NCBI RefSeq assembly: GCF_026460985.1
Contig: NZ_JAPKNM010000001.1
Location: forward strand, 186,001-250,000
DNA: 64,000 bases
DNA from: Sphingomonas sp.
Lineage (GTDB): Bacteria; Pseudomonadota; Alphaproteobacteria; Sphingomonadales; Sphingomonadaceae
Reading direction: 5' to 3'
Position 1 is the stretch's first letter; the number at the start of each line of letters is the position of its first letter. The notes under the pieces were generated by a model. That model saw nothing but the letters and a program-made list of their open reading frames with translations, did no database searches and was not told where the DNA came from. A program made the translations under genes and the position numbers. Below, one piece after another: positions 7,459-15,234 of this stretch.

Positions 7459-8652
7459 ATGCGAGAGGCTGCCATCGTTTCGACCGCGCGGACCGGCGTG
7501 GGCAAGGCCGGGCGCGGCTGGTTCAACCAGACCGAGGCGCCGGTGCTCGCCGCGCATGTGATCAACGCGGCGATCGCGCGCGCCGGGATCGATCCGGGCC
7601 GGATCGACGACGTCTTCTACGGGATGGGCAACCAATGGGGGACGCAGGGCGGCAACATGGCGCGCCTCGCTCTGTTCGCGGCGGGCGTCCCGGATAGCGT
7701 CCCGGCCTTCAGCCTCGACCGCAAATGCGGCTCGGGGCTGACCGCGATCGCGCTCGCCGCACGCTCGATCATGACCGACGAGATCGACGTCGCGCTCGCA
7801 GGCGGCATGGAATCGATCAGCCTGACGATGCAGAACGCACCGCGCGTGGTGAACCGATCGGTGATCGAGCGGGTGCCGGCGGCCTATATCCCGATGATCG
7901 AGACCGCCGAGATCGTCGCCGAGCGCTACGGGATCAGCCGCGCGGCGCAGGATGCGTTCGCGGCGGAGAGCCAGCAGCGCGCCGCCGCGGGGCTCGCCAC
8001 GGGCGCCTTCGCCGAGGAGATCGTGCCGATCACGGTCGAGAAGGCGCTGTACGACAAGCAGGGCAATCGCACCGGCAGCGAGACGGTGACGGTGACCCAG
8101 GACGAAGGGATCCGGCTGGGCACGACCGTGGAGGCACTCGCCGGGCTGCAGGCCGTATGGAAGGATGGCGACTTCGTGAAGGAGGGGCGGAACGTCACTG
8201 CGGGCAATGCCAGCCAGCTCTCCGACGGCGCCGCCGCGCAGATCCTGATGGACCGCCGAACGGCCGAGGCCGAGGGCAGGGAGATCCTGGGCATCTATCG
8301 CGGCTTCCAGGTCGCCGGCTGCGCGCCCGACGAGATGGGAATCGGCCCGGTCTTCGCGGTGCCCAAGCTGCTCGCGCGCGCGGGGCTGACGGTCGCGGAT
8401 ATCGGCCTGTGGGAGATTAACGAGGCGTTCGCCAGCCAGTGCCTCTATTGCCGCGACACGCTCGGCATCGATCCCGAGCGGCTCAACGTCAACGGCGGCG
8501 CGATCGCGATCGGGCACCCGTTCGGGATGACCGGATCGCGGCTCGTCGGCCATGCGCTGATCGAGGGGCGCAAGCGCGGGGTGCGCTTCGTGGTCGTCTC
8601 GATGTGCACCGCCGGCGGCATGGGCGCTGCGGGGTTGTTCGAGATACCGTAA
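7459..8652 (+). CDS. Acetyl-CoA acetyltransferase (thiolase family)
   Basis: 397 aa, full length for a biosynthetic-type thiolase. The nucleophile Cys lies in LDRKCGSGLTAIALA, the His in GGAIAIGHPFGMTGSR and the second Cys in SMCTAGGMGAAGLF, so all three catalytic elements are present. It condenses or cleaves acetyl-CoA units (acetoacetyl-CoA or a 3-ketoacyl-CoA). ATG 7459 begins the family-typical MREAAIVSTARTGVGKA. The frame stays open upstream through the MITE, but that part does not resemble thiolase. The MITE ends about 40 bp before the start and may now supply the leader. Confidence 0.9.
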   Translation: MREAAIVSTARTGVGKAGRGWFNQTEAPVLAAHVINAAIARAGIDPGRIDDVFYGMGNQWGTQGGNMARLALFAAGVPDSVPAFSLDRKCGSGLTAIALAARSIMTDEIDVALAGGMESISLTMQNAPRVVNRSVIERVPAAYIPMIETAEIVAERYGISRAAQDAFAAESQQRAAAGLATGAFAEEIVPITVEKALYDKQGNRTGSETVTVTQDEGIRLGTTVEALAGLQAVWKDGDFVKEGRNVTAGNASQLSDGAAAQILMDRRTAEAEGREILGIYRGFQVAGCAPDEMGIGPVFAVPKLLARAGLTVADIGLWEINEAFASQCLYCRDTLGIDPERLNVNGGAIAIGHPFGMTGSRLVGHALIEGRKRGVRFVVVSMCTAGGMGAAGLFEIP

Positions 8653-8676
8653 GGCGTGTCGACATTCAGCCTTCCT

Positions 8677-8810
8677 ATCCTCCCCCGCCAGGGGGAGGTG
8701 GCATGCGAAGCATGACGGAGGGGGCGGAAGCGCTATGCTCAATTGGAGAGTGCACTGCCTACCTCCCCCTCCGACGCCTTCGGCGCCACCTCCCCCTGGC
8801 GGGGGAGGAT
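8677..8810. repeat. Palindromic repeat pair, CTCCCCCGCCAGGGGGAGG type
   Basis: A 26-bp arm at 8677-8702 and its perfect inverted copy at 8785-8810 flank about 80 bp containing further short inversions (cggaggggg/ccccctccg). The same element, with 23 of 24 arm positions conserved, occurs at 60403-60528. It sits between the thiolase stop and the end of the convergent SRPBCC gene, so the RNA hairpin could also end transcription on either strand. The gap 8653-8827 contains nothing else. Confidence 0.85.
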
Positions 8811-8827
8811 TTGAATGTTGATACCAC

Positions 8828-9352
8828 TCAGACCAGCCCCAGCGCCCTGGCCGCGGCGGCCTCGGCCTGGGCGTGCAGCGCCCAGAAACTGGCGATGTGC
8901 TTGCCCTCCAGCCGGCGCTCGAGCACCGCGAGATGCGCGCCCCAGCCGCCGCCGAAATTGCGCGCGTCGTCGGGGCCGCGCAGGCCCGCATGGGTGAGGA
9001 CGAGGCGCGTGCGCGCGTCGCCGATCCGCGTGAGCTCGATCGTGACCTCGCCCGCCTCGCCGCCCGACCAGCTGAAGGCGATCAGCCGCGGCGGCTCGAG
9101 CCGCGTGATCTTCTCCGACCAGGCCTTGCCGTCATAGGGGGCGTAGCGTTCGGGCATCGGATCGGGTTCGTCGGCGAGGTTGCCGTGGCGCATCGTCATG
9201 CCGATCGTGCCGCCTTCGCGCAGGTCGGTCGGCCCGCCCATGAACCAGCGCGCGCGGAGCTCCGGATCGACCAGATATTGCCAAACGGTCTCGACGGGGG
9301 CGGCGAGGTCGCGTTCGAAACGCAGCGTCTCGCCGGTGATCGAATCGGCCAT
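8828..9352 (-). CDS. SRPBCC (AHSA1-type START-like) domain protein
   Basis: 174 aa. The sequence has the START-like pattern of an AHSA1/CalC-type protein: FERDLAAPVETVWQYLVDPELRARWFMGG near the N-terminus, then EKITRLEPPRLIAFSWSGGEAGEVTIELTRIG and a final long helix. Such proteins bind hydrophobic ligands in a cavity; specific ligands are rarely known. ATG 9352 has TGGAGAATTGAG just upstream, which is better than the in-frame ATG at 9379. It is the last gene of a three-gene operon headed by an ArsR regulator, an arrangement often seen for this family. Confidence 0.8.
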   Translation of the reverse strand: MADSITGETLRFERDLAAPVETVWQYLVDPELRARWFMGGPTDLREGGTIGMTMRHGNLADEPDPMPERYAPYDGKAWSEKITRLEPPRLIAFSWSGGEAGEVTIELTRIGDARTRLVLTHAGLRGPDDARNFGGGWGAHLAVLERRLEGKHIASFWALHAQAEAAAARALGLV

Positions 9353-9421
9353 CTCAATTCTCCAATATGCGAGCGCCATCGAAGGCGAATCCTCGCTTGA
9401 TCTCGGGGATGACGGAGCCGC

Positions 9422-9829
9422 TCATCCCTTGGGCTTCTCGTAGAGCATGATCCAGTTGCCGACGGTGTCGTCGAAGGTCGCCATTGACGGCATGGCGGCA
9501 TCGCCCACGCTCGGCGGCCCCTTGAAGACCACGCCCGCGGCGGAGAGCCGGGCATGTTCGGCGGCGATGTCGTCGACCTGGAAGGCAGTGAGCGGAATGC
9601 CCCGCTCCTTCAGCGTCGCCTGATAGGCCTTCACGAAGTCGAAGAAATTGGGCTCGAGCGAGATGCGCGCGCCTTCCGGATCCTCGGGGCCCGCGAGCGT
9701 GATCCAGTGCGGCGCGCCGGGAGGGCCGGTCAGCACGTCTTCCTTGAGGACGAACCCCAGGGTGTCGCGATAGAAAGCGAGCGCCTTCGCCTGATCGTCG
9801 ACGATGATGCTGAGCAGCGTGACCTTCAT
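9422..9829 (-). CDS. VOC-superfamily (glyoxalase-like) protein
   Basis: 135 aa, one VOC unit with two beta-alpha-beta modules: KVTLLSIIVDDQAKALAFYRDTLGF at the start and LTAFQVDDIAAEHARLSAAGV in the second half, ending in FDDTVGNWIMLYEKP. The fold binds a divalent metal and covers glyoxalases, dioxygenases and antibiotic-binding proteins; the substrate here is unknown. ATG 9829 has AAGGAGAG upstream and overlaps the regulator's stop by 4 bp (ATGA), so the gene is translationally coupled to the ArsR gene. Confidence 0.8.
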   Translation of the reverse strand: MKVTLLSIIVDDQAKALAFYRDTLGFVLKEDVLTGPPGAPHWITLAGPEDPEGARISLEPNFFDFVKAYQATLKERGIPLTAFQVDDIAAEHARLSAAGVVFKGPPSVGDAAMPSMATFDDTVGNWIMLYEKPKG

Positions 9830-10158
9830 GCGTCTCTCTCCTTGTCGGCTTCGATCAGCGCCTCGAGCCGGTCGAGCCGCAGCGTCCAGAATTGCTCCCA
9901 CTGGCGCAGCCACTTGTCGGCCTCGGCAAGCGGACCTGCATTGAGCCGGCAGAGCTGGTTGCGGCCGACCTTGCGCCGCGCGACGAGCCCGGCGCCTTCG
10001 AGCACCTTCACATGCTTGGCCGCGCCCGCGAAGGTCATCGCGAAAGGCTCGGCCAGCTCGCCGATCGATTTCTCGCCGAGCGCCAGCGTGGCGAGCATGC
10101 CGCGCCGCGTGGGATCGGCGAGCGCGTGGAAGGTCGTGTCGAGTCGTTGTTCAACCAT
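9826..10158 (-). CDS. ArsR-family transcriptional regulator, autoregulated operon head
   Basis: 110 aa winged-helix protein: LADPTRRGMLATLALGEKSIGELAEPFAMTFAGAAKHVKVLEGAGLVARRKVGRNQLCRL is the HTH and wing in pieces typical of ArsR, with the recognition helix around residues 45-55. The metal-sensing ELCVCDL box of ArsR/SmtB is absent, placing it with the non-metal ArsR proteins that accompany SRPBCC genes. Its start codon lies inside an 18-bp palindrome that is repeated just upstream, so it very likely represses its own operon by covering the start site. Confidence 0.85.
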   Translation of the reverse strand: MVEQRLDTTFHALADPTRRGMLATLALGEKSIGELAEPFAMTFAGAAKHVKVLEGAGLVARRKVGRNQLCRLNAGPLAEADKWLRQWEQFWTLRLDRLEALIEADKERDA

Positions 10159-10167
10159 ATGGTTGAA
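10150..10167. promoter_or_regulatory. ArsR operator 1, palindrome containing the arsR-type start codon
   Basis: TTCAACCATATGGTTGAA is a perfect 18-bp palindrome. The regulator's ATG (complement of 10156-10158) lies at its centre, so protein bound here would cover the start codon and the beginning of the message. A second copy lies 39 bp away, centre to centre. Assignment as the operator of the adjacent ArsR protein is inference from position and symmetry. Confidence 0.7.
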
Positions 10168-10189
10168 TTTGGCCCCGGCACTCGATTAG

Positions 10190-10206
10190 TCAACCATATG
10201 GTTGAA
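10190..10206. promoter_or_regulatory. ArsR operator 2, duplicate palindrome
   Basis: TCAACCATATGGTTGA at 10190-10205 repeats the core of operator 1, about four helical turns upstream, close to the end of the convergently oriented rarD side. On the minus strand the copy again reads ATG-GTT-GA but runs at once into TAA, so it looks like a duplicated start region kept for DNA binding rather than for translation. Confidence 0.65.
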
Positions 10207-10208
10207 TA

Positions 10209-11108
10209 TCAGGTTCGCGCGACCTCGGACGCACGCACGGCGCGGATGCTGTCAAAGGCATAGAGCGCGCAGCCGGCCCAGATCAGCGTGAACGTGACGA
10301 TATGGACCGAACGCACGGGCTCGCCGAAGATCAGCACGGCTTCGGCGAATTGCAGCGAAGGCGCGATATATTGCAGCAGCCCCAAGGTCGCGAGCGGCAG
10401 CCGGCGCGCGGCGGCGGCGAACAACAGCAGCGGCAGCGCGGTGACCACCCCGGCGAGCGCGAGCAGCCAATCGAGATTCGTCGACTGGCCGAAGGCGTTG
10501 GTGCCCGCCTGGCTGGCATGGAGCAGCAGCGCGATGCTGAACGGCGCGAGCAGCAGGGTCTCGACGGTGAGCCCGCCGAGCGCGTCGATCGCGGCGACTT
10601 TGCGGAGCAGGCCGTAGAAGCCGAAGCTGAGCGCCAGCAGCAGCGACAGCCACAGTGCGCCGCCGCCGCTGATCGCGAGAACGAGCACGCCCGCCGCGGC
10701 GACGGCGATCGCGGCCGCCTGGAACCGGCGCAGCCGCTCGCCGAGAAAGGCGAAGCCGAGCGCGACATTGACGAGCGGGTTGATGAAATAGCCGAGGCTG
10801 GCTTCGAGCACATGGCCGTTCTGGACCGCCCAGATATAGACGATCCAGTTGATCCCGATCATCAGCGCGCTGCCGACGAGCAGCAACAGGGTGCGCCCGC
10901 GCGCCGCGGCGAGGATCGTGGGCCCGCGGCGCAGCACGAGGATCAGCAGCAGGAGCAGGCCGAGCGACCAGAGCACGCGATGCGCGAGCACCTGAAGGGC
11001 GGGAACGTCCTTCAGCAGATGGATGTAGAGCGGCAGGACGCCCCAGAGCGTGTAGGAACCGACACCGAAGGCGAGCCCCGCGGCGCCGGGCTGGGACGAG
11101 TTGCGCAT
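10209..11108 (-). CDS. rarD: RarD/EamA-family permease
   Basis: 299 aa inner-membrane protein with about ten hydrophobic helices forming two EamA repeats (roughly residues 10-145 and 150-290). The start GLAFGVGSYTLWGVLPLYIHLLKDVPALQVLAHRVLWSL is characteristic of RarD, a drug/metabolite transporter subgroup named for chloramphenicol sensitivity in other bacteria; the true substrate is unknown. ATG 11108 is preceded by GAAGGGGGC. It ends only 3 bp before the second ArsR palindrome and is on the same strand as the ArsR operon, so part of that operator may lie in its untranslated end. Confidence 0.85.
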   Translation of the reverse strand: MRNSSQPGAAGLAFGVGSYTLWGVLPLYIHLLKDVPALQVLAHRVLWSLGLLLLLILVLRRGPTILAAARGRTLLLLVGSALMIGINWIVYIWAVQNGHVLEASLGYFINPLVNVALGFAFLGERLRRFQAAAIAVAAAGVLVLAISGGGALWLSLLLALSFGFYGLLRKVAAIDALGGLTVETLLLAPFSIALLLHASQAGTNAFGQSTNLDWLLALAGVVTALPLLLFAAAARRLPLATLGLLQYIAPSLQFAEAVLIFGEPVRSVHIVTFTLIWAGCALYAFDSIRAVRASEVART

Positions 11109-11224
11109 GTGCCCCCTTCGCCTGTCGGTCCGGATCGGGCAAGGGCGACGCGCTTGGGCGGCGACAAGCAACCCTTGTCACCGCCGCGAAGCCCGCTAGC
11201 TTTGGCGGCCAAAGGGGGGAAATC

Positions 11225-12175
11225 ATGGAGGAATTCGAGGAATCGGCGCCCCCGGCGCCGTATGATCATCCTGTGCTCGCGACGCTGGCGGGAATCGCCT
11301 TGCTGGTTCTCGGCGCGCTGCTGCTGCCGCGGATCGCGCCGCAACAGCCGCTGGCGGTGCTGCTGGGCACGGGCGCGGCCCTCGCGCTGCTGCTGTGGGG
11401 GATCGGCTTCGCGGTGACCACGCGCCATTCGGCGACCGGCTGGAAGCTGGGTTCGCTGGCATTGCTCGTGGCGGCGGGACTGGGCGCGGCGCTGATCGCG
11501 CACGGCCAGTACCAGACGGTCGCCCGCGCCGATGCGAGCAGCTTCGCCGAAGTCGAGTTCGGTCCCGGCGGCGCGGCGCAGGCTCCGGCGGGCGCCGCGG
11601 CACGCGGGCCGCTCTCGCGGATGTTCGTCGAGGCCGTTACCGCGGACGCGCAGGCCAAGCGCGACTTCGGGACGGCGTTCGGACGTCTCGGCGTCGGCAA
11701 TCTGACCAGTCCCTATCTGCTCGAGCAGGATCCGCGGGCCCTGGCGCAATGCGCCGCGATCCGGGAGCTGCAGTCGCTGGCCAAGTCGCAGGCGGCCGCC
11801 CGCAGCCAGCGCGCCAAGGCGCTGGCGGACGCCCTCGAAGCCGCCAACCTGCCGGCGAAGACGAAGCAGGGCATCGCCACGATGGCGAATGCGCGCAACG
11901 ATTCGACCGATCCGCTCCTCGCCAACCAGCTCGCAATGACCGAGACGACGGCCGAATTGTGCGCGCTGCTGGCCAAGCGCAGCTGGTTCAACAGCAACAG
12001 CTATTTCGGCTTCCGCAGCACCGCCGACGAGGCAGGCTTCCGCGCGCTGTCGAAACGCCGGATGGAGCTGGCGGGCGAAGCCGAGCGGATCGAACGCGCC
12101 GGCGAGGCACGCATGACGGAGGGACGCGACAGGGTGCGCGAGATGCTCGGCAAGTCGATCTTCGCGGGCGGCTGA
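11225..12175 (+). CDS. Membrane protein of unknown function, 316 aa
   Basis: I do not recognise a family. Three hydrophobic segments lie in the first 95 residues (around 17-36, 42-62 and 74-92), followed by about 220 mostly polar, Ala- and Gln-rich residues that look helical and would lie on one side of the membrane. The segment AKSQAAARSQRAKALADALEAA could form a coiled coil. ATG 11225 follows AAAGGGGGGAAATC. It is transcribed divergently from rarD and convergently with the MAPEG gene. No catalytic motif is visible. Confidence 0.65.
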   Translation: MEEFEESAPPAPYDHPVLATLAGIALLVLGALLLPRIAPQQPLAVLLGTGAALALLLWGIGFAVTTRHSATGWKLGSLALLVAAGLGAALIAHGQYQTVARADASSFAEVEFGPGGAAQAPAGAAARGPLSRMFVEAVTADAQAKRDFGTAFGRLGVGNLTSPYLLEQDPRALAQCAAIRELQSLAKSQAAARSQRAKALADALEAANLPAKTKQGIATMANARNDSTDPLLANQLAMTETTAELCALLAKRSWFNSNSYFGFRSTADEAGFRALSKRRMELAGEAERIERAGEARMTEGRDRVREMLGKSIFAGG

Positions 12176-12191
12176 GCCGGCCCCGGACCGG

Positions 12192-12773
12192 TCAGGCTGC
12201 CGGCCTCCGGAGCGCGACGAACAGGTAGATCTCGACCAGCACGAACGGACCGAGCAGCGCCGCGGTGCCGGCCCAGCCGGCGAGCGCATGCCCGAACACG
12301 CCGACACCGTAGACGAGCAGGGCCAGGCTGATCCCCATCGAGAAGACCCCGATCCCGCGCCACATCGGGTCGACATGATAGCCGATCCAGTACGCCCAGC
12401 GGCCCAGGGTCCAGACGATCGCCGTGGCGGCGACGACGCGCAGGTCGCTCGCATGATGCGCGAGCAGGAACAGCCCGGGGACGAACAGAGCCGCCTGCTC
12501 GAGCGTATTGCGGAGATAGCGCTGGTTCACCTCCAGCCGCCGCGAATCGGCCCCGGCCAGGGGATCGATCGAGGCATGGAACAGCCGCTCGTGCGCCACC
12601 GCCTCGATGCCGAGCGCCAGCGTGAGCAGGAGCGCGGCGGCGCTGCACCCCAGCGCGAACGCCATTGGATCGCCTTGGATGGGCGGCAGCGCATGGCAAA
12701 GCGCGACCCAGAGCAGCCCTGCCGGCGGGAGCGACAGCCCGACCGCCAGCGCGATCTTGCCCCGCGGCGTCAT
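12192..12773 (-). CDS. MAPEG-family membrane protein
   Basis: 193 aa with four hydrophobic helices. The segment VNQRYLRNTLEQAALFVPGLFLLA is the MAPEG signature between helices 1 and 2, and the third helix region reads WTLGRWAYWIGYH. MAPEG proteins are trimeric glutathione-dependent transferases or peroxidases in eukaryotes; bacterial members are mostly uncharacterised. It begins 1 bp after the E2 stop on the same strand, so it may be the last gene of the bkd operon, though a functional link is not evident. Confidence 0.75.
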   Translation of the reverse strand: MTPRGKIALAVGLSLPPAGLLWVALCHALPPIQGDPMAFALGCSAAALLLTLALGIEAVAHERLFHASIDPLAGADSRRLEVNQRYLRNTLEQAALFVPGLFLLAHHASDLRVVAATAIVWTLGRWAYWIGYHVDPMWRGIGVFSMGISLALLVYGVGVFGHALAGWAGTAALLGPFVLVEIYLFVALRRPAA

Positions 12774-12774
12774 C

Positions 12775-14064
12775 TCAATCGGCGAAGAGCAAGACGGGGG
12801 TCTCGAGCAGCTTCTTGAGCGCCTGGACGAAGCTCGCCGCGTCCCAGCCGTCGACGACGCGGTGGTCGCAGCTGATCGACAGGTTCATCAGCTTGGCGCG
12901 GACGATCTCGTCGCCCACGAAGATAGGCCGCTCGACGATCTTGTTGGGGCCGATGATCGCGACCTCCGGCCGGTTGATCACCGGGGTGGTGGCGATCCCG
13001 CCCAAGGGCCCGAGCGACGTGACGGTGAGCGTCGAGCCGCTCAGTTCCTCGCTCTTCGCCTTGCCGGTGCGCGCGGCCTCGGCCAAGCGGCCGATCTCGC
13101 TCGCGAGCTGCCAGACGTTGCGGTCCTGCGCATCGCGGATCACCGGGACCATGAGGCCCGCATCGGTCTGCGTCGCCATGCCGAGATGGACGCGGCCGTG
13201 GCGCGTGATCAGGCCCGCCTCGTCGTCGTAGCGCGCGTTGATCATCGGGAAAGCGGGGATCGTCCGGCAGATCGCGACGATCAGGAAGGGCAGCATCGTC
13301 AGCTTGGGGCGATTGCCGCGATTGGCGTTGAGATCGCCGCGCATATCTTCCAGCGCAGTGACGTCGATCTCCTCGACATAGGTGAAATGCGGGATCGCGC
13401 GCTTCGACGCGGCCATGTTCTCCGCGATGCGGCGGCGCATGCCGATGACCTTGACCGGCACGTCCTCGCGCGCGCGGCTGGCGTGCGGGGCGTGATAGCC
13501 CTGGGCCTGGCCGTAGCGGAGATAGGCGTCGAGATCGGCATGGCGGACGCGATCGGAATCCGACTTCACCGAGGCAAGGTCGATGCCGAGGTCCCGCGCG
13601 CGGGCGCGGACGGCGGGGGAAGCGAGGACGTGGCGGTGCGGAGCGGCCACGCTCTCCCCGTTCGCCCTGAGCTTGTCGAAGGGCTGTTCTTCCTTCTGCG
13701 GCTCGGATGAAGAGGAGGACGGCGCTTCGACAGGCTCAGCGCGAACGGTGGGTTGGGCCACTTCCTCGACGCCCGGATTCTCCGCCTCGATCACTTCCTC
13801 GGCCGGCCCTTCGGCGCCATCGCCATCGGTCTCCACGACCATCAGCGCCGAACCGATCGCGACCTGGTCGCCGACCTCGCCCGCGAGCGCGACCACCACG
13901 CCCGACACCGGCGACTCCATCTCCACTGTCGCCTTGTCGGTCATCATGTCGGCGACCTGCTGGTCCTCCTCGACACGCTCGCCGACGCGCACGTGCCAGG
14001 CGACGATCTCGGCCTCGGCAATGCCTTCGCCGATATCCGGCAGGCGAAACGTGAAACGAGCCAT
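12775..14064 (-). CDS. bkdB: Dihydrolipoamide acyltransferase (E2) of a branched-chain 2-oxoacid dehydrogenase
   Basis: 429 aa. Domain order: lipoyl domain (residues 1-80, lipoylated K44 in T-D-K-A-T-V-E-M), flexible linker, peripheral subunit-binding domain (about 145-185, ASPAVRARARDLGIDL) and catalytic domain ending in DHRVVDGWDAASF with the catalytic His. It transfers the acyl group from E1 to CoA. About 30 linker residues (106-136) are encoded by an inserted palindromic repeat, read in frame as RAEPVEA and PFDKLRANG. The start at 14064 gives the normal lipoyl-domain beginning. It follows the two E1 genes. No E3 gene is present in the window. Confidence 0.9.
   Translation of the reverse strand: MARFTFRLPDIGEGIAEAEIVAWHVRVGERVEEDQQVADMMTDKATVEMESPVSGVVVALAGEVGDQVAIGSALMVVETDGDGAEGPAEEVIEAENPGVEEVAQPTVRAEPVEAPSSSSSEPQKEEQPFDKLRANGESVAAPHRHVLASPAVRARARDLGIDLASVKSDSDRVRHADLDAYLRYGQAQGYHAPHASRAREDVPVKVIGMRRRIAENMAASKRAIPHFTYVEEIDVTALEDMRGDLNANRGNRPKLTMLPFLIVAICRTIPAFPMINARYDDEAGLITRHGRVHLGMATQTDAGLMVPVIRDAQDRNVWQLASEIGRLAEAARTGKAKSEELSGSTLTVTSLGPLGGIATTPVINRPEVAIIGPNKIVERPIFVGDEIVRAKLMNLSISCDHRVVDGWDAASFVQALKKLLETPVLLFAD
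13658..13748. repeat. Palindromic repeat (GAGCTTGTCGAAG type) inside the E2 coding region
   Basis: Arms CCGTTCGCCCTGAGCTTGTC (13659 on) and its inverted near-copy ending at 13748 flank a 38-bp centre. The same arms occur between tsaD and hemC at 24996-25052. Here the element is entirely within the E2 gene and read in frame as part of the interdomain linker, where extra sequence is tolerated. Confidence 0.85.
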
Positions 14065-14069
14065 CGCGG

Positions 14070-15083
14070 TCAGTCCTTCAGGAGTTTCTTGAGCGCCTCG
14101 CCGATGCGGACCGGGCCGGGGAAATAGGCCCATTCGAGGCTGTGGGGATAGGGCGTGTCGAAGCCGGTGACGCGTTCGATCGGGGCTTCGAGATGATAGA
14201 AGCAGCGCTCCTGGACGAGCGCGGAGAGCTCGGCACCAAAGCCCGAGGTGCGCGTCGCCTCGTGGACGATCATGCAGCGACCGGTCTTCTTCACCGACGC
14301 CTCGATCGCTTCGATATCGAGGGGCACAAGCGTGCGCAAGTCGATGATCTCGGCGTCAACGCCCAGTTCCTCGATCGTGTTGGCAACGACATGGACCATC
14401 GTGCCGTAGCAGAGGATCGTCACTGCTTCGCCGCTGCGCACCGTCGCCGCCTTGCCGAGCTCGACGCGGTAATGGCCCGCGGGCACTTCGGCAGCAGGAT
14501 GATCGGCCCAGGTCTTGGCCGGGCGGTCATAATGGCCGTGAAACGGGCCGTTATAGATGCGCTTGGGCTCGAGGAAGAGGACGGGATCGTTGTCCTCGAT
14601 CGCTGCGATCAGCAGCCCCTTGGCGTCATAGGGCGTCGACGGGATCACCGTCTTGATCCCTGAGACGTGCGTGAAGATGCCCTCGGGCGACTGGCTGTGC
14701 GTCTGGCCGCCGAAGATGCCGCCGCCATAAGGCGAGCGCACCGTGATCGGCGCGGTGAAATCGCCGTTCGAGCGATAGCGCAGCCGCGCCGCCTCGGAGA
14801 CCAACTGGTCGAGCGCCGGATAGATATAGTCGGCGAACTGGATCTCGGGGACCGGGCGCAGGCCATAGGCGCCCATGCCGATCGCGACGCCGACGATGCC
14901 GATCTCGGTGATCGGCGTGTCGAAGGCGCGGGTCTTGCCGTACTTGGCCTGGAGCCCCGCAGTGGCGCGGAAGACGCCGCCGAAATAGCCGACATCCTCG
15001 CCCATCACGACCACATTCGGGTCGCGTTCCATCATCACGTCCATGGCGGAGTTGATCGCCTGGATCATGTTCATGCGGGTCAT
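14070..15083 (-). CDS. bkdA2: Branched-chain 2-oxoacid dehydrogenase E1 subunit beta
   Basis: 337 aa, full-length transketolase-like beta subunit. Visible blocks are VVVMGEDVGYFGGVF, RAFDTPITEIGIVGVAIGMGAYG and the C-terminal domain with EIIDLRTLVPLDIEAI. With the alpha subunit it decarboxylates 2-oxo acids from valine, leucine and isoleucine using thiamine diphosphate. Branched-chain rather than pyruvate specificity is suggested by resemblance of both E1 subunits to bkdA1/bkdA2 proteins and is moderately secure. It ends 5 bp before the E2 start and is separated from the alpha gene by a repeat of about 150 bp. Confidence 0.9.
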   Translation of the reverse strand: MTRMNMIQAINSAMDVMMERDPNVVVMGEDVGYFGGVFRATAGLQAKYGKTRAFDTPITEIGIVGVAIGMGAYGLRPVPEIQFADYIYPALDQLVSEAARLRYRSNGDFTAPITVRSPYGGGIFGGQTHSQSPEGIFTHVSGIKTVIPSTPYDAKGLLIAAIEDNDPVLFLEPKRIYNGPFHGHYDRPAKTWADHPAAEVPAGHYRVELGKAATVRSGEAVTILCYGTMVHVVANTIEELGVDAEIIDLRTLVPLDIEAIEASVKKTGRCMIVHEATRTSGFGAELSALVQERCFYHLEAPIERVTGFDTPYPHSLEWAYFPGPVRIGEALKKLLKD

Positions 15084-15084
15084 T

Positions 15085-15220
15085 CTCCCTCTCCCATCGG
15101 GAGAGGGAGGGAGCCGCGAAGCGGCGGAAGGGTGAGGGTGATGCGAGGGCTTGCGCTCACCCTCACCTTCCCACTCGGCTGCGCCGAGCGGGCCCCTTCC
15201 TCTCCCAAAGAGAGAGGAGT
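15085..15220. repeat. Palindromic repeat, CTCTCCC/GGGAGAG type, between E1 genes
   Basis: CTCCCTCTCCCATCGGGAGA at 15085 on starts a self-complementary block; inner parts GGGTGAGGGTGA/TCACCCTCACC and the terminal CTCTCCC arm also pair. A related element lies at 44796-44955. Between E1 alpha and E1 beta it lengthens the intergenic region to 151 bp and will fold in the polycistronic mRNA, which could set the ratio of the two subunits. Confidence 0.75.
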
Positions 15221-15234
15221 GTGTGCATTCATCG

